Shown: positions 1 through 6,113, counted from the stretch's first letter. The stretch: 6,133 bases of DNA from Haloferacaceae archaeon (GCA_028274825.1 JAQCMZ010000508.1:1-6133), one strand, 5' to 3'. Made by a program: numbers and translations. Notes: generated by a model not told the origin, from the letters alone.

Positions 1-152
1 GGGAGTCCGGCAGACTGCGAGAGACTCGGAGTGACTTCCTCTGCAACTGTTCGCCCCCGGTGGTTGGTGTGTGATTCCCACATCGGGCCACACCCTGCCC
101 TGTTTCCAGTGTGGGCGGACACTCGAACCGCCAGTTGGTGGGCGCTCGGTTA

Positions 153-172
153 CACTGGGGTCATACCCAGTG
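153..172. repeat. Stem-loop CACTGGG / CCCAGTG
   Basis: Perfect 7-bp stem (153-159 with 166-172) around the loop GTCATA. An outer GGCG/CGCC pair (141-144 with 173-176) can stack beneath it, with an 8-nt bulge on the 5' side. It lies 54 bp before the larger stem at 226-277, and together they suggest a folded RNA. Confidence 0.45.
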
Positions 173-225
173 CGCCGACACACAGAGAGACGACAGTGTG
201 GAGTAAAACCAGTCCGCAATTGGCG

Positions 226-277
226 CTGTGACGGCGCGTATCCACGCCGTGAACGGCGTGGGAGCGCGCCTGTTCAG
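226..277 (+). repeat. Compound stem-loop resembling the right-end / guide-RNA hairpin of IS200/IS605 TnpB elements
   Basis: Inner stem CCACGCCGT (242-250) with ACGGCGTGG (253-261), 9 perfect pairs around GA, or 8 pairs with a TGAA loop. After a 3x3 internal loop comes GGCGCG (233-238) with CGCGCC (265-270), then a 4x4 loop and CTG/CAG (226-228 with 275-277). From memory, hairpins of the form TATCCACGCC-GTGAAC-GGCGTGG occur just after tnpB stop codons in haloarchaea, where the right end doubles as the scaffold of the guide RNA. No tnpB sequence is recognisable upstream, so this would be a remnant. Alternatives are a 3'-UTR structure of the oxidoreductase mRNA, whose stop is about 94 bp away, or an unrelated ncRNA. 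Confidence 0.4.
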
Positions 278-354
278 CCTATAAATCGGGGATGTCGGTG
301 TCGAGAGACTTGATTTACACTCCAGTATCCTCGGTCGCGAACTGTTTGGCACCG

Positions 355-3300
355 TCAGGAGAGCGCCTGTGCGAGTTTCTCCATCGGGTGAACCGGCTGT
401 CTCTCGGTCGAGCTGTCTTCAAGCTGTGTCCGGCAGGATGTCCCGGGAGCGACCACGGTGTCACCATCACTGTGAGCCACCTGGTCGAAGAGAATTTGGC
501 CGATTTGCTGACTCAGCGAGTAATGTTCTGCCTCGTAGCCAAACGAGCCAGCCATTCCACAACAGGTGGAGTCGAGTGGGTCAACTCCGTATCCCGCACG
601 CCGGAGTACACCGACGGCGTGATGATCCTTCTGAGTAGCCTTCTGGTGGCAGTGTCCGTGATACGTGAGCTGTTCAGTCGGAGCGTCGAACCCTACCTCG
701 GCATCGAGTTGGAACGAATCAAGATACTCGCAGGCACCATACGTATTCCCAGCCACCATCCGCACGGTGTTGTCGGCCATCTCGGAGGCTTCTCCCACAA
801 GGAGATCGAGGTAATCTGACTGGAGCATCACCGCGTCAGACGGTTCGACGACCACGACATCCCAGCCGTCCTCGATTTGTGGCGCCAGTGTCTCAACCGT
901 GTCGATGGCAGTGTCTTGTGCCTCCCCGAGGAATCCCTTCGAGAAGGCTGGCCGGCCGCTACCAGATATGTCCGGGATTGACACGTGAATGTTTGCTGCC
1001 TCTAACACTCTGACGGCTGCTTTCCCGGCGACAGGCCGCGTGTACGCGGTGTACGCATCTGGAAACAAGAGGACACGTCTGCGAGCGTCCTCCTGCGGGA
1101 CGGCAGCCCCGCCACGTGCCTCGAACCACTCGGGCAGACTCTGTGACACGAAGGTGGGGAAATCCCGCTCACGGGCGATTCCAAGCGCCTTCTCTGCAAT
1201 GAGATCAGAGCCCGGTAACGACGTAGCCGCGTTCGCCAGGGGGGCAAGTTTTGATCCCAGTGGAGCCATTTTCTCGAATCGCGCGAAAAAGTGGTCGCGG
1301 AGAGACGCACCCTCTTCTTCGTGATGGGCGTGTGTCGCCTCGGCTTTCATCTTCGCGAGATCGACCCCGCTCGGGCAGTCTTTCGCACACCCTTTACAAC
1401 CGATACACAGATCCAGCACCTCGGTCACAAACTCGGGATCAGTCGGGTCGTCCGGGAGCTGCCCACCCATTGCTTCTCGGAGCATGTTCGCCCGGCCGCG
1501 GGTGGACTGAATCTCCTCGTCGACCGCCCGATACGTCGGACACATCATCCCGCCGGTCGTCTCCTGACTGCCCCGACATCCACCACAGCCGTGACACAGT
1601 TGACTCATTCCTTCGAACCCGTTTTCGTTGTCCCAGTTGAGCGCGGGGTCAAAGCCCGCGTCAAACTCGTAGTCAGACCCGTAGCGGAGATGTTCGGTCA
1701 TCTCTACGTCACCACAGACCTGGCCGGGATTGAGCAGCCAGTCAGGATCGAATGCCGTCTTCAGCGACCGGAACGACTCCCACAACTGCTCACCGTACAG
1801 TTGGCGATTCCACTGTGTCCGAGCCCGCCCGTCACCGTGTTCTCCGGAGACGCTACCGCCCAGTCGGACCACTAAATCGGTCACGTCGTCAGCAATTGAT
1901 TCCATCGTCTCGACACCACCCATGCTCTTCAGATTCAGTAACGGACGGATGTGCAGCACGCCCGGACCGGCGTGTGCGTAAAACGAGGCAAACGTGTCGT
2001 GATCCGCGAGGATCTGCTCGAACTCGCGGGTGAACTCCGGCAGGTGCTCTGGAGGAACCGCACAGTCTTCGGTAAACGCGACGTGTTTTTGATCTGATGT
2101 CCGTGACAATAGGATTGGAAGGCCGGCTTTCCGCATCTTCCAGAATCGACTTCTGGTCTCCTCGTCGTGAGCTTCCATCGCCTCGGTCGCTCGACGCGGG
2201 TGGCTGGTGATTTCTGCTGCATCTGGAGACGTATCACCAACGGATGAATGGCCGCCGTACAGCTGTTGGTCACTAAGTCTATCGGCAATCAGATCAGCAA
2301 CCTGTTGATGGCCGTCTTCATCACTATCGGCGTAAAATTCCACGAGTAACGCCGACTCGACGCCGTCGGGAAGCATTCCGACCACATCCTCGAATTCCGG
2401 CGTATCGGCCGCCAAATCGAGGAGAATATCATCCATCACTTCGACGGCGGCTGGTTCGTGTTCCAGAATTGGCGCCACGTCTTCCATGGCATCACCCAGG
2501 TTCTCGTAGGTGAGCAGACCGATCGCCTTCGTTTCCGGAATCGGCTCCATCGAGACAGTCGCCTCGGTGATTACTGCTAACGTTCCTTCACTCCCTGCCA
2601 GCAACCGCCCCAGATTGACGGTCCCTTTTGGCCCCGGGTCGGGAGCGCCTGCTCCCGCGCCATCTCGATATTCCCCGCGGAAATCGTCGACTAGCCTGTC
2701 GAGATTGTATCCGGAGACGTTCCGCTTCAGCGTGGGGTACCGATCGACGATTTCGGTGGATTCTTCCTCGAGAATTCGAACCACCTCGGCTGCGATCCGA
2801 GCTTCAATATCACCTTCTGCATCTGCCCGGTCGCGGAGCGTCCCCATCTCGATATCGCCAAAACGGGTGACGGTGCCGTCGGCCAACACCACCTCAACTT
2901 CTTCGACGTATGCGTCAGTCTTCCCGTACACCAGCGAATGTGCACCCGTCGAGTTATTCCCTATTGCCCCGCCGATGGCGCTTTTATCTCGCCAGGCGGG
3001 ATCTGGTGCAAACTTCAAGCCGTGTGGAGCAGCCTGCGTATTCAACTCTCCGATAATCGCGCCGCTTTGGACCGTCGCCATTTCACCGTCTGGATCGATC
3101 GACTCGATCCCGTCCATATACCGCGTGAAATCCACCACCACCGCCTCGTTGACTGTCTGCCCTGCGAGTGATGTCGCACCGCCTCGAGGGAGTACAGGAA
3201 TCCCCTCGTCTGCACAGTATGATACTACACTAGCAACGTCGTCAGTAGATGCCGGGAGCACGACACCAATCGGTGTCACCTCGTAGGCCGACGCGTCAGT

Positions 3301-3456
3301 CGCGTACATCTGCCGAGAGTACTCGTCGAACCGTACATCCCCGTCCACTCGTGTCTCGAGAGCCGCGAGAAGATCTGGCCGCTGCACCTCTCCACCCTGA
3401 TAGTCGTAATCTCCCTCCAGCGCGGGATCTTGTGGCGGATCTGCCTGTGATGCCAT
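355..3456 (-). CDS. FAD-binding / (Fe-S)-binding fusion oxidoreductase (GlcD/Dld + GlcF/GlpC type), probable 2-hydroxyacid dehydrogenase
   Basis: The product is 1033 aa if started at the ATG at 3456. Seen in sequence, in order: an FAD_binding_4 (PCMH-type) domain at about residues 65-305 with PRGGATSLAGQ (90-100), a GGAIGNNSTGAHSLVYGKTD stretch from 162 and EGTLAVITEATV (290-301); an FAD-oxidase C-terminal domain at about 305-580 with HAGPGVLHIRPLLNLK (495-510), SGEHGDGRART (537-547) and FDPDWLLNPG (569-578); a first Fe-S site with Cys 621/624/627/639; a second, classical CxxCxxCxxxCP site with Cys 684/687/690/694; and a GlpC-like CCG region with HCHQ (935-938), STCCGMAGSFGYEAEHY (963-979) and Cys1008. 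Family knowledge: such fusions oxidise D-lactate, glycolate or related 2-hydroxyacids, passing electrons from FAD through Fe-S clusters to quinone at the membrane; the exact substrate is inferred only. No signal peptide or membrane helix is evident. Start choice: an in-frame ATG lies at 3501, but a TATA-like box at 3481-3488 sits about 28 bp before 3456, and homologues typically begin near MASQ. Single-gene transcript, divergent from the PRC-barrel gene. Confidence 0.93.
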   Translation of the reverse strand: MASQADPPQDPALEGDYDYQGGEVQRPDLLAALETRVDGDVRFDEYSRQMYATDASAYEVTPIGVVLPASTDDVASVVSYCADEGIPVLPRGGATSLAGQTVNEAVVVDFTRYMDGIESIDPDGEMATVQSGAIIGELNTQAAPHGLKFAPDPAWRDKSAIGGAIGNNSTGAHSLVYGKTDAYVEEVEVVLADGTVTRFGDIEMGTLRDRADAEGDIEARIAAEVVRILEEESTEIVDRYPTLKRNVSGYNLDRLVDDFRGEYRDGAGAGAPDPGPKGTVNLGRLLAGSEGTLAVITEATVSMEPIPETKAIGLLTYENLGDAMEDVAPILEHEPAAVEVMDDILLDLAADTPEFEDVVGMLPDGVESALLVEFYADSDEDGHQQVADLIADRLSDQQLYGGHSSVGDTSPDAAEITSHPRRATEAMEAHDEETRSRFWKMRKAGLPILLSRTSDQKHVAFTEDCAVPPEHLPEFTREFEQILADHDTFASFYAHAGPGVLHIRPLLNLKSMGGVETMESIADDVTDLVVRLGGSVSGEHGDGRARTQWNRQLYGEQLWESFRSLKTAFDPDWLLNPGQVCGDVEMTEHLRYGSDYEFDAGFDPALNWDNENGFEGMSQLCHGCGGCRGSQETTGGMMCPTYRAVDEEIQSTRGRANMLREAMGGQLPDDPTDPEFVTEVLDLCIGCKGCAKDCPSGVDLAKMKAEATHAHHEEEGASLRDHFFARFEKMAPLGSKLAPLANAATSLPGSDLIAEKALGIARERDFPTFVSQSLPEWFEARGGAAVPQEDARRRVLLFPDAYTAYTRPVAGKAAVRVLEAANIHVSIPDISGSGRPAFSKGFLGEAQDTAIDTVETLAPQIEDGWDVVVVEPSDAVMLQSDYLDLLVGEASEMADNTVRMVAGNTYGACEYLDSFQLDAEVGFDAPTEQLTYHGHCHQKATQKDHHAVGVLRRAGYGVDPLDSTCCGMAGSFGYEAEHYSLSQQIGQILFDQVAHSDGDTVVAPGTSCRTQLEDSSTERQPVHPMEKLAQALS

Positions 3457-3458
3457 AC

Positions 3459-3471
3459 CACGTAGAACGTG
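3459..3471. promoter_or_regulatory. Candidate operator palindrome CACGT-AGA-ACGTG
   Basis: A perfect 5-bp-arm inverted repeat with a 3-bp spacer lies between the TATA-like box and the ATG of the oxidoreductase gene, 3 to 15 bp before the start. A further half-site ACGTG occurs at 3488-3492, on the far side of the TATA box, so CCACGT (3458-3463) and ACGTGG (3488-3493) bracket the promoter core. A repressor bound here would block transcription initiation. The regulator is unknown and the function is inferred from position only. Confidence 0.35.
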
Positions 3472-3480
3472 TCCATCATC

Positions 3481-3488
3481 AAAAAATA
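3481..3488 (-). promoter_or_regulatory. TATA-like box for the FAD/Fe-S oxidoreductase gene
   Basis: Read on the minus strand the sequence is TATTTTTT, centred about 28 bp upstream of the ATG at 3456. That is the spacing expected for a haloarchaeal leaderless transcript, and no Shine-Dalgarno motif precedes the ATG. The box lies inside the open frame that would follow the alternative ATG at 3501, which argues against that longer start. Confidence 0.6.
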
Positions 3489-3505
3489 CGTGGATTGTCA
3501 TTACT

Positions 3506-3519
3506 CTCGGTTCACCGAG
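3506..3519. promoter_or_regulatory. Upstream palindrome CTCGGT-TC-ACCGAG
   Basis: Perfect inverted repeat with 6-bp arms and a 2-bp centre, about 50-63 bp upstream of the oxidoreductase ATG and upstream of its TATA-like box. The position would suit an activator site or a second operator. The alternative is a chance palindrome; no factor can be assigned from the sequence. Confidence 0.25.
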
Positions 3520-3862
3520 GTATGCGATTCCTCCGTTGATCGCCGATAGCCGACCACTGTAGTTATGCTGGGTGAGGTCGCTGGGTCATCGTCAAGATTG
3601 TCCCACCGTGTGAGGGCGGGACTCGAGTGCCCCGTATATCAGTTGCTGAACACACAGAAATTGCATCCAGCGTGCAGCCTACAACGATACTCGGAACAAG
3701 CTTAGTGCGCGCTCGGAACTGAATACCGAAATCATACTATCTACAACCGATATCTTGACCAGAGGTCATCGTGTTAAGTCGTCACAGACACCATACAACG
3801 GTCTTTTCCACGCCGCTCTGTCCAATCTACTGGGCTTATCCACGCCGGTCGCCGCTGAGGTT

Positions 3863-3877
3863 CGTTCACGAAGAACG
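3863..3877. promoter_or_regulatory. Inverted repeat CGTTC-ACGAA-GAACG abutting the PRC-gene TATA box
   Basis: Perfect 5-bp arms with a 5-bp spacer end one base before CTTATATA, so the right arm occupies the usual BRE position where TFB contacts DNA. Bound protein would probably interfere with TFB/TBP loading. This role is inferred from geometry; a chance repeat of this size is possible. Confidence 0.25.
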
Positions 3878-3878
3878 C

Positions 3879-3886
3879 TTATATAC
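3879..3886 (+). promoter_or_regulatory. TATA box for the PRC-barrel gene
   Basis: TTATATAC is centred about 26 bp before the ATG at 3908, a textbook haloarchaeal core promoter placed for a leaderless mRNA. There is no ribosome-binding site before the ATG. This box decides the start codon: longer in-frame starts, such as 3755, lie upstream of it and would not be on the transcript. Confidence 0.75.
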
Positions 3887-3907
3887 ACCCCTTACGAGAA
3901 TAGGCAC

Positions 3908-4207
3908 ATGGAGACGACGCCACAGGAGATCACGACCCTGGTCGGGCGCGAGGTATACTCGAATAACGGTGTTTTTGTTGGCGAGGTTGAGGATGTCAGA
4001 TTAGATCTTGACGCAGAGACCGTGACTGGGCTTGCTCTTGCGGAGTTGAGCCCTGAATTGTTCACGGAATACGTCGACCCCGGACAGGGTGTTATCGTCC
4101 CGTACCGCTGGGTCCGGGCCGTGGGCGACGTGATACTCGTGAACGACATCGTCGAGCGACTCGACACTGAAGACGGTGAGGAGGAAAACGAAGAAGCCGT
4201 AGCCTGA
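3908..4207 (+). CDS. cdpB1: PRC-barrel domain protein, CdpB1-like (putative cell-division factor)
   Basis: A 99-aa, very acidic protein. Residues about 4-83 form one PRC-barrel: LVGREVYSNNGVFVGEVEDV is followed by LDLDAETVTGLALAEL, then GVIVPYRWVRAVGDVILVND, the alternating strand/turn pattern of the fold. The last 15 residues are an acidic, probably disordered tail (EDGEEENEEAVA). There is no signal peptide or membrane segment, so it is cytosolic. Family knowledge: the haloarchaeal PRC-barrel proteins CdpB1 and CdpB2 act with SepF and the FtsZ ring at midcell. I assign cdpB1 from overall sequence character and from a remembered Haloferax locus that also has a GlcD/GlpC fusion gene nearby; this is recognition from memory, not an alignment, so orthology is moderate. 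The alternative is an RNA- or membrane-partner PRC protein of unknown role. The ATG at 3908 is chosen because the TATA box lies 26 bp upstream; the frame stays open back to 3755, but that part is basic and precedes the promoter. Convergent with the phosphoesterase gene. Confidence 0.9.
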   Translation: METTPQEITTLVGREVYSNNGVFVGEVEDVRLDLDAETVTGLALAELSPELFTEYVDPGQGVIVPYRWVRAVGDVILVNDIVERLDTEDGEEENEEAVA

Positions 4208-4420
4208 AATGTGGGTGCGTCGGCGCTAATTCGTCACTCCGCCAGATACCAGCATGAGGACAATTTCCTTCTGTTGATGCGTCACTGTCGGGTGGAACTC
4301 ATACTACTCATCAGCCACTCAATTACATAGTCTCTGAGAATTGCTCCCGAAGAGTGTGATTGTAGCGTTCTCGAGCCGTCTCAAATCCAGCAGGATCATC
4401 CCAGATCTGGCGTCGATTTG
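4208..4420. other. Convergent intergenic spacer, 213 bp
   Basis: The spacer lies between the stop codons of the PRC-barrel and phosphoesterase genes. I see no gene in it. It contains a pyrimidine-rich run TTTCCTTCTGTT (4264-4275) that could end plus-strand transcription, and near the phosphoesterase stop a CAAATC / GATTTG pair (4382-4387 / 4415-4420) enclosing the perfect palindrome CCAGATCTGG (4401-4410), which could fold in the 3' untranslated RNA of the minus-strand gene. Confidence 0.6.
4264..4275 (+). terminator. Possible T-rich terminator of the PRC-barrel transcript
   Basis: The run TTTCCTTCTGTT begins 57 bp after the PRC stop codon. Archaeal RNA polymerase stops in T-rich tracts without needing a hairpin. 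The tract is interrupted by C and G, so the call is weak. Confidence 0.2.
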
Positions 4421-5875
4421 TCAGGAATCAGTGTTTCCGTCGGCCCCCTCTACCCCCAGCGCGTCAAACAATTTTCGCCTGACAGCTTCCTCGGTGAGCG
4501 ATAACAGGGTGTCACGGTTCTCTTCGTTCGCTTCGATCCCGGTGAATATCCCTAATGGCACCTCGACGGACCCTTGTGTCGAGTGGCCTGCTGCCTCGCC
4601 CATATCTTCGAAGGCGTCTTTCAGCACGTTCCCGATATCGATCCGGATATCCTTACAGCGAGCTGTCACGTAGATTTGATCATCCAGTATCCCGAGGACG
4701 GCCGTGGTGGTAATCCCCTCGAGATTGAGCAGGTGTTGAGCCGCCTGGACCAGCGCCTCCTGGTCACGAACATACCCTGCGGTGGTGAAGAGGTGACTCC
4801 CCTGGACCTCACGAGAGCGGATCGCCTCTGCAAGGACATCCAGCGTCTCGGGACTCATCGAAGGAGATTCCACCTGCTCGAGTGTGTCGTGATTGGCGAA
4901 CGGGTGAAGATAAGCGGCGGCAGTGAGGTCTGCCGGTGTGGTATCCCGCTTGAAGTCCACGGTTTCTGCACGGATGCCATACAGCAGGGCCGTCGCGACT
5001 TCCTCGGACGGTGAGATATCGAATTCTTGGAGATATTTGGTCAGAATTGTCGACGTCGACGAGACGTTCGTTCGAATATCGAACAGGTCTGCCTCGATCT
5101 CCTCAGACGGCTTCTGATGATCGATATACACGTCGACGGGCCCGGGGACCGGTTCCTCGCTCGTCTTCGTGTAATCAACTAGCGCCACAGCGCCGTAGTC
5201 TGCGATATCCGGAGCGTTCTCCCACGCGAGCAAGTCGATTCCGAGGAGATTGACGAACGCGCGATTCTCTTGGTGACCGACCTCTCCCTTGTATATGATG
5301 TCTGCTTCTACGTCGAACGTCTCCGCAACCGCTCGGAAGGCGACCGCCGAGGCAATCGAGTCCGGGTCAGGACTCTCGTGTGTGATGATTGCCATTCTGT
5401 CTGTATTCGTCGACAGAATCTCTGCCAGTTGCCGAGTGAGATACTCTAATTCTCCGGTCTCGAGCGATCGTAACGCCGAATCAGCAATCACTGTTGACGG
5501 ATTGATGACGACGTCCGCGCCGAGCTCTCGAAGTTCGTCCTCGCTGACGGGGTCGGAGGCTCGGACGACAATATACTGGTTGCCACCCGCCTCGCGGACC
5601 GTCTTGAGAGCGTCTTTATTAGCCTCGACATCGGATGAGAGAATCAGAATGATATCTCGGTCACTGACTGTCTCATGAACTTCCGGATCGCTGATGTCCT
5701 GTTCACGGGCGTCAAGATCTTGATCGCGAAGCGCCTGGACCCGGTTTTCGTCACGGTCGAGAATTAAGACGTCTTTTCCCTCGCTGTCGAGTTCCTCGGC
5801 GACGGCATACCCAACGCTTCCACATCCGAGAATCACGCAACTCGTCTGCGATCGCTGCTCGACACCAGCACTCAT
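4421..5875 (-). CDS. TrkA-N / DHH / DHHA1 family phosphoesterase
   Basis: A 484-aa protein when started at the ATG at 5875. Seen in sequence: an N-terminal Rossmann (RCK/TrkA-N) domain at about residues 10-130 with the nucleotide loop GCGSVG (17-22) and LILDRDENRV, whose Asp40 is expected to select NAD; a DHH domain at about 155-310 with motif I HESPDPDSIASA (His166, Asp170, Asp172), ALVDYTK (Asp234), motif III IDHQKP (252-254) and GIRAETVDF (Glu304); then a DHHA1 domain at about 350-446 ending in GEAAGH (426-431). Family knowledge: DHH-DHHA1 enzymes are metal-dependent phosphodiesterases on nano-RNA, pAp or linear/cyclic dinucleotides; TrkA-N domains bind NAD(H) or related nucleotides. Inference: a cytosolic hydrolase of small nucleotides gated by a nucleotide ligand, with c-di-AMP/pApA as a reasonable candidate. 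Motif III is DHQ, not DHH. A GTG at 5902 extends the frame by 9 codons, but the ATG is preferred because a weak TATA-like site lies about 29 bp before it. Convergent with the PRC-barrel gene. Confidence 0.92.
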   Translation of the reverse strand: MSAGVEQRSQTSCVILGCGSVGYAVAEELDSEGKDVLILDRDENRVQALRDQDLDAREQDISDPEVHETVSDRDIILILSSDVEANKDALKTVREAGGNQYIVVRASDPVSEDELRELGADVVINPSTVIADSALRSLETGELEYLTRQLAEILSTNTDRMAIITHESPDPDSIASAVAFRAVAETFDVEADIIYKGEVGHQENRAFVNLLGIDLLAWENAPDIADYGAVALVDYTKTSEEPVPGPVDVYIDHQKPSEEIEADLFDIRTNVSSTSTILTKYLQEFDISPSEEVATALLYGIRAETVDFKRDTTPADLTAAAYLHPFANHDTLEQVESPSMSPETLDVLAEAIRSREVQGSHLFTTAGYVRDQEALVQAAQHLLNLEGITTTAVLGILDDQIYVTARCKDIRIDIGNVLKDAFEDMGEAAGHSTQGSVEVPLGIFTGIEANEENRDTLLSLTEEAVRRKLFDALGVEGADGNTDS

Positions 5876-5888
5876 TATGATGCAATAA

Positions 5889-6053
5889 TCATTGGACGGC
5901 ACTTAACACACCCGAACACTCATTCTGTCCGTAATCACAGTCTCGAGCGACTTGTGCGGGAGGACTGGCAATATTGTATCGATCCAGGGTGTCATAGAAC
6001 GATTCACACACCTCAGGAGCTTCCAGAACCCCGGCGTCTGAGAGAGAGAACAT
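5889..6053 (-). CDS. Short open frame of 54 codons, doubtful hypothetical protein
   Basis: The frame runs from ATG at 6053 (MFSLSDAGVLEAPEVCESFY...) to TGA at 5889, 13 bp before the phosphoesterase ATG. The product would be strongly acidic (9 Asp/Glu against 2 Arg) with three Cys, which fits haloarchaeal composition and is why I list it. Against it: it starts inside the 147-bp inverted-repeat segment and reads out through one terminal repeat, which itself encodes ESFYDTL; third-position base use looks weaker than in the neighbours; and no good promoter precedes the ATG. It could also be the remnant of a gene disrupted by the element. No family is recognised. Confidence 0.2.
   Translation of the reverse strand: MFSLSDAGVLEAPEVCESFYDTLDRYNIASPPAQVARDCDYGQNECSGVLSAVQ
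5901..5908 (-). promoter_or_regulatory. Weak TATA-like site for the phosphoesterase gene
   Basis: On the minus strand the sequence is TGTTAAGT, centred about 29 bp before the ATG at 5875. The spacing suits a leaderless transcript, but the match to a TATA box is poor. The mobile-element-like inverted repeat begins about 80 bp further upstream, so part of the natural upstream region may have been displaced. Confidence 0.3.
5986..6004 (+). repeat. Left terminal inverted repeat
   Basis: AGGGTGTCATAGAACGATT. It pairs with 6114-6132 with one mismatch, at the third base from its inner end. Its outer end is 111 bp from the phosphoesterase ATG. Confidence 0.6.
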
Positions 6054-6113
6054 GGTGCCGCCATTCAAAAGCAGCAATAGCAGTCCTCTCGACCGATGTC
6101 AGAAACCCATGCC

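Larger units (their letters stand above)
1..354. other. Structured left-edge region without a convincing gene
   Basis: This stretch lies downstream of the oxidoreductase stop. Plus-strand frames are open from position 1 to a stop at 229-231, and from 33 to about 315, but their translations are rich in Trp, Arg and Pro, are not acidic, and match no family I recognise. What stands out is dense inverted repetition: CCACAC/GTGTGG (88-93/109-114), GGTGTG/CACACC (66-71/89-94), a 7-bp stem at 153-172 and a compound stem at 226-277. The sequence CTATAAATC (279-287) follows the last stem. I read it as the remains of a mobile element or a structured RNA locus, truncated by the window edge. Confidence 0.45.
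3457..3907. other. Divergent intergenic region, 451 bp, with two outward promoters
   Basis: The spacer separates the minus-strand oxidoreductase from the plus-strand PRC-barrel gene and is longer than needed for two leaderless promoters. It contains the TATA-like boxes at 3481-3488 (minus) and 3879-3886 (plus), short palindromes at 3459-3471, 3506-3519, 3621-3628 (ACTCGAGT), 3756-3768 (TGACC-AGA-GGTCA) and 3863-3877, and a direct repeat TCCACGCCG at 3807-3815 and 3839-3847. The middle, about 3540-3750, is relatively AT-rich. I see no convincing gene in it: the frame open from 3755 into the PRC gene is not acidic and crosses the promoter. Confidence 0.7.

Noticed and set aside
1..231. 3' end of a plus-strand gene entering from the left edge
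   Set aside because: The frame is open, but so is the overlapping frame in this GC-rich stretch. The translation is Trp-rich, not acidic, and shows no family motif, including no TnpB zinc ribbon.
242..261. Bacterial-style intrinsic terminator
   Set aside because: The stem is strong, but no T-tract follows on either strand, and archaeal termination does not depend on such hairpins.
292..819. 175-codon plus-strand frame
   Set aside because: It lies almost entirely opposite the conserved CCG region of the oxidoreductase, and its translation has no recognisable domain.
2510..3286. 258-codon plus-strand frame
   Set aside because: Antisense shadow of the conserved FAD-binding domain; Ser/Pro/Arg-rich translation typical of the complement of a GC-rich gene.
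3457..3501. 15-codon N-terminal extension of the oxidoreductase from the ATG at 3501
   Set aside because: The TATA-like box at 3481-3488 lies inside this extension at the right distance for a start at 3456; the added residues (MTIHVFFDDGHVLRG) are not expected at the N-terminus of this family.
3756..3768. Palindrome TGACC-AGA-GGTCA as an operator
   Set aside because: It is about 140 bp from the nearest start codon and far from both TATA boxes; a 5-bp-arm palindrome at this distance may be chance.
3807..3847. Direct repeat TCCACGCCG (3807-3815 and 3839-3847), also present in the hairpin at 241-249
   Set aside because: Nine-base matches of common GC-rich words; only two copies locally and no regular array, so neither a CRISPR nor an iteron set can be supported.
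3755..3907. 51-codon N-terminal extension of the PRC-barrel protein
   Set aside because: The translation is basic and low in Asp/Glu, unlike the acidic protein that follows, and the clear TATA box at 3879-3886 lies within it.
5876..5902. GTG start at 5902 for the phosphoesterase
   Set aside because: An ATG nine codons later has better spacing to the only TATA-like site, and the Rossmann domain begins soon after it, so no domain sequence is lost.
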